From positions 1-64,000 of the forward strand of contig NZ_BMRT01000003.1 of assembly GCF_014648775.1 (NCBI RefSeq): a DNA stretch of 64,000 nt, given 5' to 3'. A model generated the notes under the pieces. It saw nothing but the letters and a program-made list of their open reading frames with translations. It ran no database searches and was not told the DNA's origin. Origin of the DNA: Streptomyces abikoensis (GTDB lineage: Bacteria > Actinomycetota > Actinomycetes > Streptomycetales > Streptomycetaceae). How positions within the stretch are numbered: position 1 is the first letter of the stretch; each line of letters begins with the position of its first letter. The position numbers and the translations under genes were made by a program. Below, piece by piece: positions 19,348 to 29,411 of the stretch.

Positions 19348-21036
19348 TCAGTGGAACGACATCATCATCGTGCTGTGCATCAGGCCCTCGTTCACGACCA
19401 GGTAGAAGCGGCCGTCGTGGAAATAGGCGCTTCCACTGCGGGCGAGGCTGAATTCCTGTTCGTTGGATTCCTGGGGAAGCCGCATGAAGTCGGCGGCCTT
19501 GCCGTCGGCCGGGTCGAGGGAGAGCAGCTTTCCGCTCTCGTCCTTCGTCGCCTGCTGGTAGACGAGCAGGCGCCCCTCGTGCATGGCCACAGGGCGGTTG
19601 CCCCGGTTGCCGCCGAGGGGGGCGGTCCAGCGCTTCTTGCCCGTGGTCAGGTCGATCGCGACGATGGCGTTGACGTTGACGCCGTCGACGTTCATGTCGG
19701 CGCTCTTCGTGGGCAGGTAGACGGTGTCGCCGTCGACCACCGCGCCGCGGCAGCTCGTCAGGTCGGTCTTCCAGCAGTCGCTGAAGTCGTACGGTCCCGC
19801 CGAGATGGATATCAGGCTCCGAAGCCGGCCCTTCTCGTCCAGGCTCACGAGGTCCGAGGGGTCGGAGTCGTTCTCCCTGCCCACGACCAGCAGCGCGGGT
19901 TCGACGGAGAGGACGTTCTGCACGGTGAGCCCGTCCGGGACCTTCCAGATCCACTTCTCCAGGTCGGACTTGGGCTGCGTGGTCATGACGAATGTCCGCC
20001 CGAAGGGCTGGCACTGGGCGAGGACGAGCTGCCGCGAGCGGTCGGCGACCGCGCCGTACTCCCGGCATCCGTAGTTCGGGGGCTTCTTCCTCTCGCCGTT
20101 CGCGACGGCGAAGACCTTGGGATCACCACCGGTGTCCGCCACCGAGATCAGGCCCCGGTCGATGCTGATGCTGGACCCGTCGGAGGGGCTGCTGAGGCCC
20201 CTGTCGTTGGTGAGCTCCTTCGACCAGAGGGCCCGGCCGTGCTCCACGTCGACGGCCATCAGCATGTTGCAGTCGAACTGCTCCTTCCCATGGATGATCG
20301 CGACGATGCCGTCGACGACCTTCGGGGAGGTCTTGCAGGCGGAGCCGGGGATCGGGACGCTCCAGGCGGGCTTGCCCGTCTCGGCGTTGTACGCCGTCAC
20401 CGCCTTGCTGGTGGTCATGACGGCGTTGCCCTTGGCGAACCACAGCGGGGCCATCTGCTTCAGCCCGTGCTCCTTGTCGGCGTCCGGCACCGGCGCCATC
20501 CAGTCGAGCTTGGCGTCGACGGCCTGGGCCGGGCCCTTCGACTTCTGGGCAGGATCGTTTCCGCCCCGGCCCCACAGGAGCCAGCCACCCGTCCCGGCAC
20601 CGGCGACCAGCAGCAGCCCCAGCCCGATGGCCAGGGCCTTGCGGCGCTTGCCGCCCCCGTCACGGCCGGGCGGGCGGGCCGCGACCGTGTCCGCCGACGC
20701 CACGGCCGAGGCGGCCGCCGCAGCGGGCCCGAACGGCTGCGGCGCCGGCCCGAAGCCGGACGCGCCTGCCGGACCGCCGGTCGGTCCGCCTGCCGGACCA
20801 GCGGGCAGACCGGCTGCCGGACCTGCGGACGGACCAGCGGGCGGACCGCCCGGGGCACCACCCGTCGGCCCGGCCGACGGTACGGCTCCCCGTGGCGTCG
20901 GCGGAGTGCCCGGCGGGTCGACGCGGGTGTCCCAGACCTGTGGCAGGCGCTGCCCCGCCGGGTGCGGAGCGGGCTCCCCGCCCTGTGGCGGCAGCCCTCC
21001 GTCGTGCGGTGGAAGAGGAGGTGGTGGCTGAGTCAT
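19348..21036 (-). CDS. Second membrane-anchored PQQ-like beta-propeller protein, ESX locus
   Basis: A 562-residue paralogue of the next gene. It has a longer Pro/Gly/Ala-rich N-terminus (about 1-130, with repeats of the type PAGPxxG), one membrane helix (about 136-155, ALAIGLGLLLVAGAGTGGWLLW) and a propeller domain with blades such as AVTAYNAETGKPAWSV and AIDLTTGKKRWTAPLG. The proline-rich arm resembles that of the ParA-like protein at the end of the locus. ATG at 21036 follows AGGAAT. It lies 99 bp below mycP on the same strand, so it is probably part of the eccB operon. Confidence 0.88.
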   Translation of the reverse strand: MTQPPPPLPPHDGGLPPQGGEPAPHPAGQRLPQVWDTRVDPPGTPPTPRGAVPSAGPTGGAPGGPPAGPSAGPAAGLPAGPAGGPTGGPAGASGFGPAPQPFGPAAAAASAVASADTVAARPPGRDGGGKRRKALAIGLGLLLVAGAGTGGWLLWGRGGNDPAQKSKGPAQAVDAKLDWMAPVPDADKEHGLKQMAPLWFAKGNAVMTTSKAVTAYNAETGKPAWSVPIPGSACKTSPKVVDGIVAIIHGKEQFDCNMLMAVDVEHGRALWSKELTNDRGLSSPSDGSSISIDRGLISVADTGGDPKVFAVANGERKKPPNYGCREYGAVADRSRQLVLAQCQPFGRTFVMTTQPKSDLEKWIWKVPDGLTVQNVLSVEPALLVVGRENDSDPSDLVSLDEKGRLRSLISISAGPYDFSDCWKTDLTSCRGAVVDGDTVYLPTKSADMNVDGVNVNAIVAIDLTTGKKRWTAPLGGNRGNRPVAMHEGRLLVYQQATKDESGKLLSLDPADGKAADFMRLPQESNEQEFSLARSGSAYFHDGRFYLVVNEGLMHSTMMMSFH

Positions 21037-21135
21037 GGATTCCTATCTGCGGTGCACCGCCGGCCCCGCGCGGGGCGGACGGCATCGGGTGACCGGCCTC
21101 TGAGGCGGTGCCGCCCCCGGAGGCCGGGGCGGTGG

Positions 21136-22488
21136 TCAGGGTCCCGTACGGACGCGGCGGCGGTTGCGGTCCCGTACGACGACGGCGGAGCCGGCGATCG
21201 CGGCGACCAGCGCGGCGGTGCCGCCCAGGGCGTAGGTGGCCAGGCGGGCCTGTCGCTCCCGCGCGCTCTCGCCGAGGGAGAGGGCCGCGGGTTCGGGGGC
21301 GGCGACGGGGTGGGCCGGGCCGCCCGGGGCGGTGACGCGGTCGAGGGGGTGGTCGTCCTCGGTGAGGGCGCGCGCGGGGTCGACGACGCCCCAGCCGATG
21401 TAGCGGTCGCGGCCGGCGGACGGGCGTTCCGCTGTCTGCTCGATCTGGGCGACCACCTGGTGCTGTTTCCAGTCGGGGTGCTTGGCGCGGATGAGCGCGG
21501 CGACCCCGGCGACGTAGGGGGCGGAGAAGCTGGTGCCGTGGTCGACGCACTGTCCGCCGCCGGGGACGGTGGAGACCATGTCGACGCCGGGCGCGGCCAC
21601 GCCGACGAAGTCGCCGGCCTGGGAGAAGTAGGCCCGTTCGTTGTTGCGGTCGGAGGCGCCGACGGCGAGGACGCCGGGGTAGGCGGCCGGGTACGTGGCC
21701 TTGGCCTGGCCGTCGGCGCCGTCGTTGCCGGCCGAGGCGATCACGACCACGTCGTGGGCGAGGGCGTACTGGACGGCCTGTTCCAGGTCGGAGTCGGGGC
21801 GCAGCGGGGTGGCGGTGTCCTGGGAGATGTTGATGACGCGGGCGCCGGCGTCGACGGCCTGCCGGATGCCGGTGGCGAGGGTGCGGGAGGTACCGGTGCC
21901 CTTCTCGTCGTTCTGCCGGATCGGGATGATGACCGATTCCGGGGCGATGCCGACGAACCCGCTCGCCGGGGAGGGGCGGGCGGCGATGATGCCGGCGACC
22001 TTGGTGCCATGGCCGACGGGGTCGACGGTGGGGCCCGCGGGTCCGGAGGCTCCGGCCGCGGGGGGCCGGCCCGGGTCCGTGGCGCCGGTAAGCAGGTCGG
22101 TGCCGCTCCTGGCGTCGACGGCGTCCTTGAGCTGCGGGTTGAGGTTGTCGACGCCGGTGTCGATGACGGCGACGCGGACGGGGTTGCCGTGGCCGTCCTT
22201 GCCGCGGGTGTCCTGCCAGAGCTGGTCGAGCAGGACGCGCTGGAGCGACCAGGGGGTGCCCTTGATGGGTTTGGCGGGGTAGGTGCACTGGCCGCTGCCG
22301 TCGAGGGCGACCGGTGCCGACGCCGGTGCCGGGGTGGCGGGGGCGGGTGCCGCCCCGGTGGTGAGGGCGGTCAGCAGGGTCGCGGAGAGGATGACCGGCA
22401 TGCGCTTGCGGGCGGGCGTGTGCTGACGGGCGTCCGTGCGCTCATGGGCTTGGGGGCGGTGGGCGTGGGTGCGGTTCTGGGCGTTCAC
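21136..22488 (-). CDS. mycP: Mycosin, ESX-associated subtilisin-like serine protease
   Basis: A 450-residue membrane-anchored protease. It has a signal sequence (about 28-50), then an S8 peptidase domain with Asp110 (AVIDTGVD), His160 (GHGTKVAGI), Asn255 (SAGNDG) and Ser320 (HGTSFSAPYVAG). A proline-rich linker and a C-terminal transmembrane helix (TAALVAAIAGSAVVV) followed by an arginine-rich tail complete it. All catalytic residues are intact. In ESX systems mycosin caps the periplasmic side and stabilises the complex. The GTG start lies nine bases after the eccB stop, with GAGGA overlapping that junction. Confidence 0.95.
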   Translation of the reverse strand: MNAQNRTHAHRPQAHERTDARQHTPARKRMPVILSATLLTALTTGAAPAPATPAPASAPVALDGSGQCTYPAKPIKGTPWSLQRVLLDQLWQDTRGKDGHGNPVRVAVIDTGVDNLNPQLKDAVDARSGTDLLTGATDPGRPPAAGASGPAGPTVDPVGHGTKVAGIIAARPSPASGFVGIAPESVIIPIRQNDEKGTGTSRTLATGIRQAVDAGARVINISQDTATPLRPDSDLEQAVQYALAHDVVVIASAGNDGADGQAKATYPAAYPGVLAVGASDRNNERAYFSQAGDFVGVAAPGVDMVSTVPGGGQCVDHGTSFSAPYVAGVAALIRAKHPDWKQHQVVAQIEQTAERPSAGRDRYIGWGVVDPARALTEDDHPLDRVTAPGGPAHPVAAPEPAALSLGESARERQARLATYALGGTAALVAAIAGSAVVVRDRNRRRVRTGP

Positions 22489-22497
22489 GGGTGTTCC

Positions 22498-24060
22498 TCA
22501 CGAACCCTGTGGCTGCTTGGCGCTGTTGGTGTCCAGCCGTGGCCCGGTCGGCAGGAACTGGGACCAGTTCGCGGGGACGGGCACGGGGTTGACGTCCTTG
22601 TAGCCGAGCCGGACGCGTGCCTGGTCGGCCTCGGGCACGGCGGGCGGCTCACCGGGCCGGGCCTCGGCGGGCTCCTCGCCGATCCTCGACTTGCCGGTGG
22701 CGCTGTCGTTGTTGGACTGGACGGCGTAGCGCAGCCCGGTGTCGGTGACGAGGAAGACCGCGCCGCTGTCGGTCTGGCGCCCGGTGACCTGGCGGTAGAG
22801 GAGACCGGAGCCGGGGGTGACGTAGGCGCTGGTGGCGCCGTCGGGGATGGTCGCGGGGTAGTCCTTGCCCGTCCACACGCCGAGGTCGGGGGTGCCGGAG
22901 GCGTCGAGGCCGCCGAAGACGCTGCACACGGTGCCGCCGCCGGCGAGGGGGTCGCCGGCGGCCGCGAGGCGGGGCACCTGGGCGGGCCAGTGGTCGCCGC
23001 CGTGGAACTCCTCGGCGTCGGGGGTGAAGTCGGCGGCGCTCACCCGCTCGGGGGCGCCGGCCTGGCCGAGGGGGGCGAGGTCGCGGCTGCTGAGGAGGAG
23101 CTTGGCGACGAACTCCGAGACGCGGGCGACCTTGCCGGGCAGCACGACGTAGTGCTGGGTGGTGGCGCCCGTGGGGGCCTGGAGGATCGTGCCGACGCGG
23201 TTGGCCTTGGGCTTGAGGGTGGGGACGCCCGCGGGTTCGCCGACGCGGCCGCCGACGGCGGGGACGGTGATGGGCGTGCCCTCGCCGAGGGTGCCCAGCC
23301 ACTCCTTGGTGACGCGCTGGGGCTGGGCGCCGTCGGGGAAGAGGGCGCGGAGGAGGACGCTGCGGTCGGCGGGGTCCTGGCGCTGCCAGTCGGGGCCGCC
23401 GATGAGGTAGCGGGTGCCCTTGGGGTCGACGAGGTAACGGGCGTCGTCGGGCCCCTGGACGTAGAGGGCCTGGGGGCCGCGCAGCCGTCCGGCGCCGGTG
23501 AGCGTCCTGGCCTTGGGGTCGTTCGCGGAGAAAAGGAAGACCGCTTTTTGCGTGGTTTTCCCGTTGCCGCCGGGTTGTTGGCAGACAGCCCACTGTTTCG
23601 GTTTGCCCGCTTGGGCCGCCGTGGGCATTCGGTCCGGTGCGTACGGAATGCCGAGAGTGGGGCCGCGCGGAATATGTCCGTCGTCGAGCTCGGATTCCCG
23701 GACCTTGATCACGCCGCCCTTGCCGGGGGCGAGGAGCAGCCGGGCGGAGGCGAGATTGAGGACGGGGTGGAGCTGCTTCCTGCCGTCCGTCTTGAGCACG
23801 ACGTAGCGGGTGGTGGAGTCACTGCCGACGATGACGTGGGCGGCCACGTCGTCCCATCCCTTGGGCGCCACGGGCCGGAACACGCCCCAGGCGCCGAAGC
23901 CGGCGACGAGCAGGGCGCCGATGACGACGCCGGGCAGGACCGTGCGCAGCGGGCGCGGGGCGCCTTCTTCGGAACCGGTGGGCGAGGGCTGCAGAAAAGC
24001 GGCAACCGTCCGTTTCTTCGCGAAGGTGTAGGCGTTGAGTTCGTCCCGCCGTGATGCCAT
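22498..24060 (-). CDS. eccB: Type VII secretion protein EccB
   Basis: A core ESX subunit. The 520-residue protein has the conserved N-terminal MASRRDELNAYTFAKKR, a single membrane helix (about 41-62) and a large extracytoplasmic domain with repeats (R1-R4-like segments such as YVLQGPDDARYLVD-type strands) ending in a proline-rich tail. Two cysteines (AVCQQP and TVCSVFGG) could form the known disulfide. It opens the operon eccB-mycP-propeller-propeller and is divergent from eccE. Confidence 0.95.
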   Translation of the reverse strand: MASRRDELNAYTFAKKRTVAAFLQPSPTGSEEGAPRPLRTVLPGVVIGALLVAGFGAWGVFRPVAPKGWDDVAAHVIVGSDSTTRYVVLKTDGRKQLHPVLNLASARLLLAPGKGGVIKVRESELDDGHIPRGPTLGIPYAPDRMPTAAQAGKPKQWAVCQQPGGNGKTTQKAVFLFSANDPKARTLTGAGRLRGPQALYVQGPDDARYLVDPKGTRYLIGGPDWQRQDPADRSVLLRALFPDGAQPQRVTKEWLGTLGEGTPITVPAVGGRVGEPAGVPTLKPKANRVGTILQAPTGATTQHYVVLPGKVARVSEFVAKLLLSSRDLAPLGQAGAPERVSAADFTPDAEEFHGGDHWPAQVPRLAAAGDPLAGGGTVCSVFGGLDASGTPDLGVWTGKDYPATIPDGATSAYVTPGSGLLYRQVTGRQTDSGAVFLVTDTGLRYAVQSNNDSATGKSRIGEEPAEARPGEPPAVPEADQARVRLGYKDVNPVPVPANWSQFLPTGPRLDTNSAKQPQGS

Positions 24061-24253
24061 CTCGAGCTGTTTCTCCCCCGTTTTCGCCGCGGCTTCCCTC
24101 GGCCGCCCGGCGCTGCCCTATCGGACCCGGTGTCGTACCGAGCCTCTACTATGCCCGTAAGTGATCGACACCTGTCGCCGGGGGAGGGTTCCCGAGGCGG
24201 CATCCGATTTCCCGGCGGGGTATTCCGGGTTGTGCGAGGGGGCTTGACGGGTC
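24061..24253. promoter_or_regulatory. Divergent control region eccB/eccE
   Basis: A 193-bp non-coding region. A -10-like TACTAT/ATAGTA word lies at about 24147-24152 and reads plausibly on both strands. GGCTTGACGG near 24241 contains TTGACG but is too close to the eccE start to be its -35. Promoter calls are tentative. Confidence 0.4.
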
Positions 24254-25570
24254 GTGGCTGCCATGGCGCGCGTACGGGCCGGGCGGGGTCCGGAGTCCGG
24301 TGCGCGGAGGGCCGGTGCGCGGACCGCCGGCGCCGGGGGTGTCGTGCTCCGGCCGGCGCCGGGGCACGGGGCGCTGGGGCCGGTCCGGCTGCCGCAGTTG
24401 GTGCTGCTGGAGCTCGCGGCGGCCGTGGTGCTCGCCGGGTGGGCGGGCGGCCGGGTGGCGCTCGTCCCGGCCGTGGTGGTCGCGGCGGTGCTGGTGGCCC
24501 TGGCGTTCGTACGGCTCGGGCGGCGGCCCGTCGTGGAGTGGCTGACCGCCGTGGCGGCGCTGCGACGGCGGGCCCGGCGGACGGCGGCGCAGCCTGTGCC
24601 GCCGGGTACGGATCCGCGCCTGGCTCCCCTGGTGGAGTGCGAACCGGCGCTGTGGACGGAGTCGTTCACCGATCGCGACCGGCAGCCGGTCGGGCTGGTC
24701 GGCGACGGCACGTTCCTGACGGCGGTGCTGCGCGTGGACGCCGTGGACCGGCCGCTGCGGGCCGCGCGGACCGAGCGGGCGCTGCCGCTGGACCTGCTGC
24801 GGGACGCGATGGACGTGGACGGTGTCCTGCTGGAGTCGGTGCAGGTGGTGCAGAACACCCTGCCCGCCCCCGCCCCTCATCTGCCCGGCCAGGCGCTGCC
24901 CGCGCGGAACTACGCGCCGCTGCACGAGATGAGCGGCGCCCCCGCGGTGCGGCAGACCTGGGTGGCGCTGAAGTTCGACCCGGAGCTGTGCCCGGAGGCC
25001 GTGGCGGCGCGCGGCGGCGGCGCCGAGGGGGCGCGGCGCTGTGTGCTGCGCGCGGCGCGGCAGCTGGCCAGCCGGCTGCCGGGCGCCGGGTTCACGGCGA
25101 CGCCGCTGTCCGAGGAGGAGCTGACGGCCGCCCTCGCGGCGGCGGCCGACCTCAATCCGGTGGCCACCGCGCGGGCGGGCCGCGCCGACGCGCCCGCGCG
25201 GCGCACGGCGGAGACCTCGCGCGCCTGGCGGTGCGACGACCGCTGGCACTCGGTGTACTGGGTGAGCCGATGGCCCCGGCTGGGGGCGGGCGGCGCCGGT
25301 CTGCCGCAACTGGCCGCGCTGCTCACGTCGCTGCCCGCGCTGTCGACGACGCTGAGCCTGACGCTCGGCCGGGGGCGGACGCTCGAAGGACGGCACGTGC
25401 CGACCCTGACGGGACATGTCCGTATATGCGGGCGCAGTGCGGATGAATTGGGCGGGGTGCGACGCGAGTTGGAGCGGGCGGCCCGGGCGGTGAAGGTCGG
25501 GCTGGTCCGGCTGGACCACGAGCAGGTGCCGGGCGTGCTCGCCACGCTGCCGCTGGGAGGGACGCGTTGA
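24254..25570 (+). CDS. eccE: Type VII secretion protein EccE
   Basis: A peripheral subunit of the ESX inner-membrane complex. The 438-residue protein has an Ala/Arg-rich start, two adjacent hydrophobic helices (about 47-62 and 66-85, LVLLELAAAVVLAGWAGG and VALVPAVVVAAVLVALAF) and a cytosolic domain with the family-typical strands WVALKFDPELCPEAV and CDDRWHSVYWVSRWP. GTG at 24254 is used here; ATG at 24263 is an alternative. The stop overlaps the next start by one base (TGATG). Identification rests on architecture and locus. Confidence 0.88.
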   Translation: MAAMARVRAGRGPESGARRAGARTAGAGGVVLRPAPGHGALGPVRLPQLVLLELAAAVVLAGWAGGRVALVPAVVVAAVLVALAFVRLGRRPVVEWLTAVAALRRRARRTAAQPVPPGTDPRLAPLVECEPALWTESFTDRDRQPVGLVGDGTFLTAVLRVDAVDRPLRAARTERALPLDLLRDAMDVDGVLLESVQVVQNTLPAPAPHLPGQALPARNYAPLHEMSGAPAVRQTWVALKFDPELCPEAVAARGGGAEGARRCVLRAARQLASRLPGAGFTATPLSEEELTAALAAAADLNPVATARAGRADAPARRTAETSRAWRCDDRWHSVYWVSRWPRLGAGGAGLPQLAALLTSLPALSTTLSLTLGRGRTLEGRHVPTLTGHVRICGRSADELGGVRRELERAARAVKVGLVRLDHEQVPGVLATLPLGGTR

Positions 25571-26346
25571 TGGACACGTCGGTGACTTCGGTGGCTTCGG
25601 TGACTTCAGTGGTTTCGGTGACTCCTGTGACAGCGCCGGCCCGCCGGGCGCGGTTCGGCTTCGGGCTGCTCGGGCCACGCCGGGGGCGGCACGAGCTGTC
25701 GCACGAGGAGTTCGCGTCGCTGGCCCTGCCCGTGGGTGACGACGGGGTCGTCATCGGCTCCGACGAGCAGGGCGCGCCCGCCGTCCTGGGCCTCGGCCGG
25801 CCCGTTCCCTACGAGGTGGTCCTGGTCGGCGGCGCGTGGACGGCCCAGGTCGTCGCGCTCCGCGCGGTCGGCACGGGGGCGCGGGTCGCCGTCGAGACCG
25901 GACGGCGGCAGCTGTGGACGGCGCTCGCGCAGTCGGCGAACAGCGGGCAGCAGTGCGTCACGCTCCACGACGTCGGCCGGATGCCGCCGCAGGGGCCGTC
26001 CACGCACAGCCCCGTGCTCGTCGTCCGCGACTGCGGGGCGCGCCCGCCGCGCGGCCGGACGGGTCCGGCGCCCTGGCAGTCGGTGCTCACCCTGCTCCCC
26101 TACCCGAGCCCCACCACGCCGCGGCTGATGGCCCAGGCGGACCTGGTGGGCGTCCAGCGGGTCGCGCCCGACGAGGCGCGGCAGATCGGCCGGACGATGA
26201 ACCTGCCGCCGGAGGACGTCGACAAACTGTCCACGCTCCCCGACGGGGTCACGCTTTGGTGCACGCGTTCGTCACGAATGTATGTCACCACCCGTCCGAC
26301 GGAGCCCGAGACGGGCCTGCTGGGCGCGGCCCGGCGCGTGGAGTGA
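25570..26346 (+). CDS. Unknown protein of the ESX locus, coupled to eccE
   Basis: About 258 residues, soluble, with no signal peptide or membrane helix that I can see. The first 20 residues are a run of SVTSVxSVT repeats, which in DNA is a series of near-identical GTGACTTCGGTG-type units (25580-25625). The rest is a compact domain (GPRRGRHELSHEEFASLALPV; VVLVGGAWTAQVVALRAVG; LWTALAQSANSGQQCVTLHD). Its ATG overlaps the eccE stop, so it is translated with EccE. I do not recognise the fold. A role as a cytosolic partner of EccE or EccC is inference from position. Confidence 0.8.
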   Translation: MDTSVTSVASVTSVVSVTPVTAPARRARFGFGLLGPRRGRHELSHEEFASLALPVGDDGVVIGSDEQGAPAVLGLGRPVPYEVVLVGGAWTAQVVALRAVGTGARVAVETGRRQLWTALAQSANSGQQCVTLHDVGRMPPQGPSTHSPVLVVRDCGARPPRGRTGPAPWQSVLTLLPYPSPTTPRLMAQADLVGVQRVAPDEARQIGRTMNLPPEDVDKLSTLPDGVTLWCTRSSRMYVTTRPTEPETGLLGAARRVE

Positions 26347-26621
26347 CGCCCGGCTCCACCGGCGCGGGAGCGGTGTCGCCGCCTCCGCGCGGGGAAGCCT
26401 TGCCGCACCGAGGGGCGGACGGTGGGGCGGGGGCGGACCTGCCCCGGAGATGCGGATGACGATTAGTCTGTAAGAACGTACGCACGCACTGGAGAACCCG
26501 ACGCCGGTCCTGTCCTGCGACAGATGGGGAAATCCGGGCGGTCGGGGCGACAGTAACGGTCGGCCCCGCCAGCTGAGTCCACCGAATCCATGGGCAGCCG
26601 ACCACACCAGCAGGAGGCATT

Positions 26622-29402
26622 GTGAGCAGCGATCGGGACGAGATCCGAGCGGCCGGGAAGACAGCCGGCGAGGACCGGCCCGACGCCGAGCACCGGCCGG
26701 GGTTCGAACACGAGCCCGAGCACACGGGTGAGTTCACCATCGACTACACGCCGCCCGCGTGGTACACGCAGGGCGCTTCGGCGGCGCCGGCCACTCCGAG
26801 CGCCCCGGTCACTCCGGCCGCGCCGAGCGCTCCGATCGCACCGAGTGCGCCGGTCGCGCCCGTTCCGTCCGCTTCGGGCGGCGGGAGCGACGAGGCGCGG
26901 GCCGCGACGGCTCCGGCGCCCACGCCCGCCCCGGCACCGACACCTGCGCCCGCACCGGCCGAGGCTCCGGCGTCCGCCTGGACCCCGCCTTCCGCGCCCC
27001 AGACCTCCCTGCCGCCGCTGCCGCCCAACTTCCCGCCGGCGGCCCAGCAGACCCCTCCCCCGGCCGCCTGGCCGCCGCCCCCGCAGGCGCCGTACCCCGC
27101 CGTGCCCGGCCACGGGATGCCGCACCCCGAGGCGGACGCGCCGGCCGCGCCGCCGCAGGACGCCGCCCGCGCCGAGGCCCCGGCGGACGCCCCGGCGGCG
27201 GAGAGCGCCGCGCCCGCCGACGAGCAGCCCGCGCCGTCCGGCGCCCCGACCGGCCCTGACAGCGCGTCGGCCGCCGCTTCCACCGGTGACGGCGCTCCCG
27301 CTGCCCCCGCCACCCCGAGCGCGCCCACCGGGCTCGACGGCACGCCGGCCACGCCTCCGACCGAGGACGGCACCTCTTCTGCCGTCCCCGCCCCGACCGG
27401 CCTCGACGTCGCGCCCGCCGCCGCTCCGGCCGGCGATGGCGCCCCTGCCTTCCCGGGCGCCCCGGCCGTCCCCGGTGTCCCCGGCATGCCGAGCGCGCCC
27501 GCCGCCGCCCCGACGGGCGACGGCGCCCCTGACGCCCCCGCCGTCCCGGGCACTCCGCCCGCACCTACCGCCCCCGCGCCGACGGGCCTCGACGCCCCGT
27601 CCGCCGTCGCCCCGACCGGTGACGGCGCCCCGGTCGTCCCCGGCGCCCCCAGCACGTCGAGCACGCCCGGCGCCCCCGCGCCCTGGGGCGCGCCCGCCGC
27701 TCCCGCCCCGCACGGAGCACCGGGCGTGCCGCCCGTGCCCGTGGCGGAGGGGCCCGGCGCGGCCCTGCCGCAGCCGGTGCCGGGCGTGCCCGGCATGCCG
27801 GGTGCGTCCGTACCGCCCGGGATGCCCGTTCCCAACGCGGCTCCGTCGCAGGGCGGTTACGGCTACCCGCGTCCCGAGGGGGCGCCCGTGCCGCCGTCGT
27901 ACGACGGATACGGCTACCCCCGCCCCGACGGCGCGGCCATGCCGCCCGCGACCGCCCCCCAGGCCGGCTACGGCTACCCGCAGCCGCCCGCGCCCGCGGA
28001 GCCCAACGGATACCCGGGCGCGCTGCCGCCCGCCGCCGCGCCCGGCGGCGCACCCGGGGCGTACGCACAACCCGGCGCGCCCCTGCCCGGTGCCCTCCCG
28101 CCGGCCATGGACCCGGCGGCACAGCCGGGCGCGCACCCGGGCGCGTACCCCGCCCAGGCGCCCGGCCAGGCCCCGGGTCAGGCCCCCGGCCACCCCGGTG
28201 TCCCCGAGGCCCCCCTCGACCCCCGGGCCGGTGGCTGGCCGACCGTGACGCCGGAGCAGCGGCAGCGGTCCGTGCACGGCGCTCCGCTCGGTTTCACGGC
28301 GGCGGTCGAGCTGTCCTCGGAGCGGCTGCTGAAGGCGAAGCAGAAGCCGAAGAAGCAGAACCCGGCGGCCCGCTTCAAGTTCGGTGCCAAGAAGGAGGAG
28401 GCCGAGCGGCAGCGCAAGCTGGAGCTGATCCGTACGCCCGTCCTGTCCTGCTACCGCATCGCCGTCATCAGCCTCAAGGGCGGCGTCGGCAAGACGACGA
28501 CCACCACCGCCCTCGGGGCGACGCTGGCCACCGAGCGCCAGGACAAGATCCTCGCGATCGACGCCAACCCCGACGCCGGTACGCTCGGCCGCCGGGTGCG
28601 CCGGGAGACGGGCGCGACCATCCGCGACCTCGTCCAGGCCATCCCGCACCTCAACAGCTACATGGACATCCGCCGTTACACGTCGCAGGCGCCCTCCGGA
28701 CTGGAGATCATCGCCAATGACGTGGACCCGGCCGTCTCCACGACCTTCAACGACGAGGACTACCGGCGCGCCATAGACGTGCTGGGCAAGCAGTACCCGA
28801 TCATCCTCACCGACTCGGGCACCGGCCTCCTCTACAGCGCCATGCGCGGGGTCCTCGACCTCGCCGACCAGCTGATCATCATCTCCACGCCGTCCGTGGA
28901 CGGCGCGAGCAGCGCCAGCACCACCCTCGACTGGCTCGCCGCGCACGGCTACGGCGAGCTGGTGTCGCGGAGCATCACCGTGATCTCCGGGGTCCGGGAG
29001 ACCGGCAAGATGATCAAGGTCGAGGACATCGTGTCGCACTTCGAGACGCGCTGCCGGGGCGTCGTGGTCGTGCCGTTCGACGAGCACCTGGCCACCGGTG
29101 CCGAGGTCGACCTGGAGATGATGCGGCCGAAGACGCGGGAGGCGTACTTCCACCTGTCCGCCATGGTCGCCGAGGACTTCGTCCGCGCCCAGCAGCAACA
29201 GGGCCTGTACGCGGCGCCCCACCAGGCCCCGCCGATGCCGGGCGGCTACGCTCCCCAGCCCGCGCCCGAGGCGCAGTACAACCCCTACGGGCAGGGCATG
29301 CCCCAGGCCCAGCCGGGGAGCCCGTACGCCCAGCCCCAGCACCAGCCCCAGCAGCCGCAGCCGCCCCAGCAGGACGGCTGGGCCCTGCCGCCGCAGCAGT
29401 AA
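26622..29402 (+). CDS. Proline-rich ParA/MinD-family ATPase of the ESX locus
   Basis: A 926-residue protein. Residues 1 to about 540 are Pro/Ala/Gly-rich and disordered, with degenerate repeats of the form APTGLD and TGDGAP (about 205-350) and YGYPRP (about 410-460). A deviant Walker A, KGGVGKTT (residues 618-625, K624), opens a MinD/ParA-type domain reaching about 860, and a Gln/Pro-rich tail follows. Proline-rich MinD-like ATPases such as EspI are linked to ESX-1 in mycobacteria, which makes this the likely counterpart. GTG at 26622 follows AGGAGG. It may position or regulate the secretion complex; that is inference. Confidence 0.9.
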   Translation: MSSDRDEIRAAGKTAGEDRPDAEHRPGFEHEPEHTGEFTIDYTPPAWYTQGASAAPATPSAPVTPAAPSAPIAPSAPVAPVPSASGGGSDEARAATAPAPTPAPAPTPAPAPAEAPASAWTPPSAPQTSLPPLPPNFPPAAQQTPPPAAWPPPPQAPYPAVPGHGMPHPEADAPAAPPQDAARAEAPADAPAAESAAPADEQPAPSGAPTGPDSASAAASTGDGAPAAPATPSAPTGLDGTPATPPTEDGTSSAVPAPTGLDVAPAAAPAGDGAPAFPGAPAVPGVPGMPSAPAAAPTGDGAPDAPAVPGTPPAPTAPAPTGLDAPSAVAPTGDGAPVVPGAPSTSSTPGAPAPWGAPAAPAPHGAPGVPPVPVAEGPGAALPQPVPGVPGMPGASVPPGMPVPNAAPSQGGYGYPRPEGAPVPPSYDGYGYPRPDGAAMPPATAPQAGYGYPQPPAPAEPNGYPGALPPAAAPGGAPGAYAQPGAPLPGALPPAMDPAAQPGAHPGAYPAQAPGQAPGQAPGHPGVPEAPLDPRAGGWPTVTPEQRQRSVHGAPLGFTAAVELSSERLLKAKQKPKKQNPAARFKFGAKKEEAERQRKLELIRTPVLSCYRIAVISLKGGVGKTTTTTALGATLATERQDKILAIDANPDAGTLGRRVRRETGATIRDLVQAIPHLNSYMDIRRYTSQAPSGLEIIANDVDPAVSTTFNDEDYRRAIDVLGKQYPIILTDSGTGLLYSAMRGVLDLADQLIIISTPSVDGASSASTTLDWLAAHGYGELVSRSITVISGVRETGKMIKVEDIVSHFETRCRGVVVVPFDEHLATGAEVDLEMMRPKTREAYFHLSAMVAEDFVRAQQQQGLYAAPHQAPPMPGGYAPQPAPEAQYNPYGQGMPQAQPGSPYAQPQHQPQQPQPPQQDGWALPPQQ

Positions 29403-29411
29403 GCGGTAATA

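Noticed and set aside
19351-24054. A 1,567-codon plus-strand open frame over the propeller, mycP and eccB genes
   Set aside because: Low-complexity shadow; the minus strand encodes four intact proteins with catalytic and membrane features.
10893-29402. ESX locus as a recently acquired island
   Set aside because: No tRNA, integrase, direct-repeat ends or insertion sequence; base composition matches the flanks and the locus sits between housekeeping genes.
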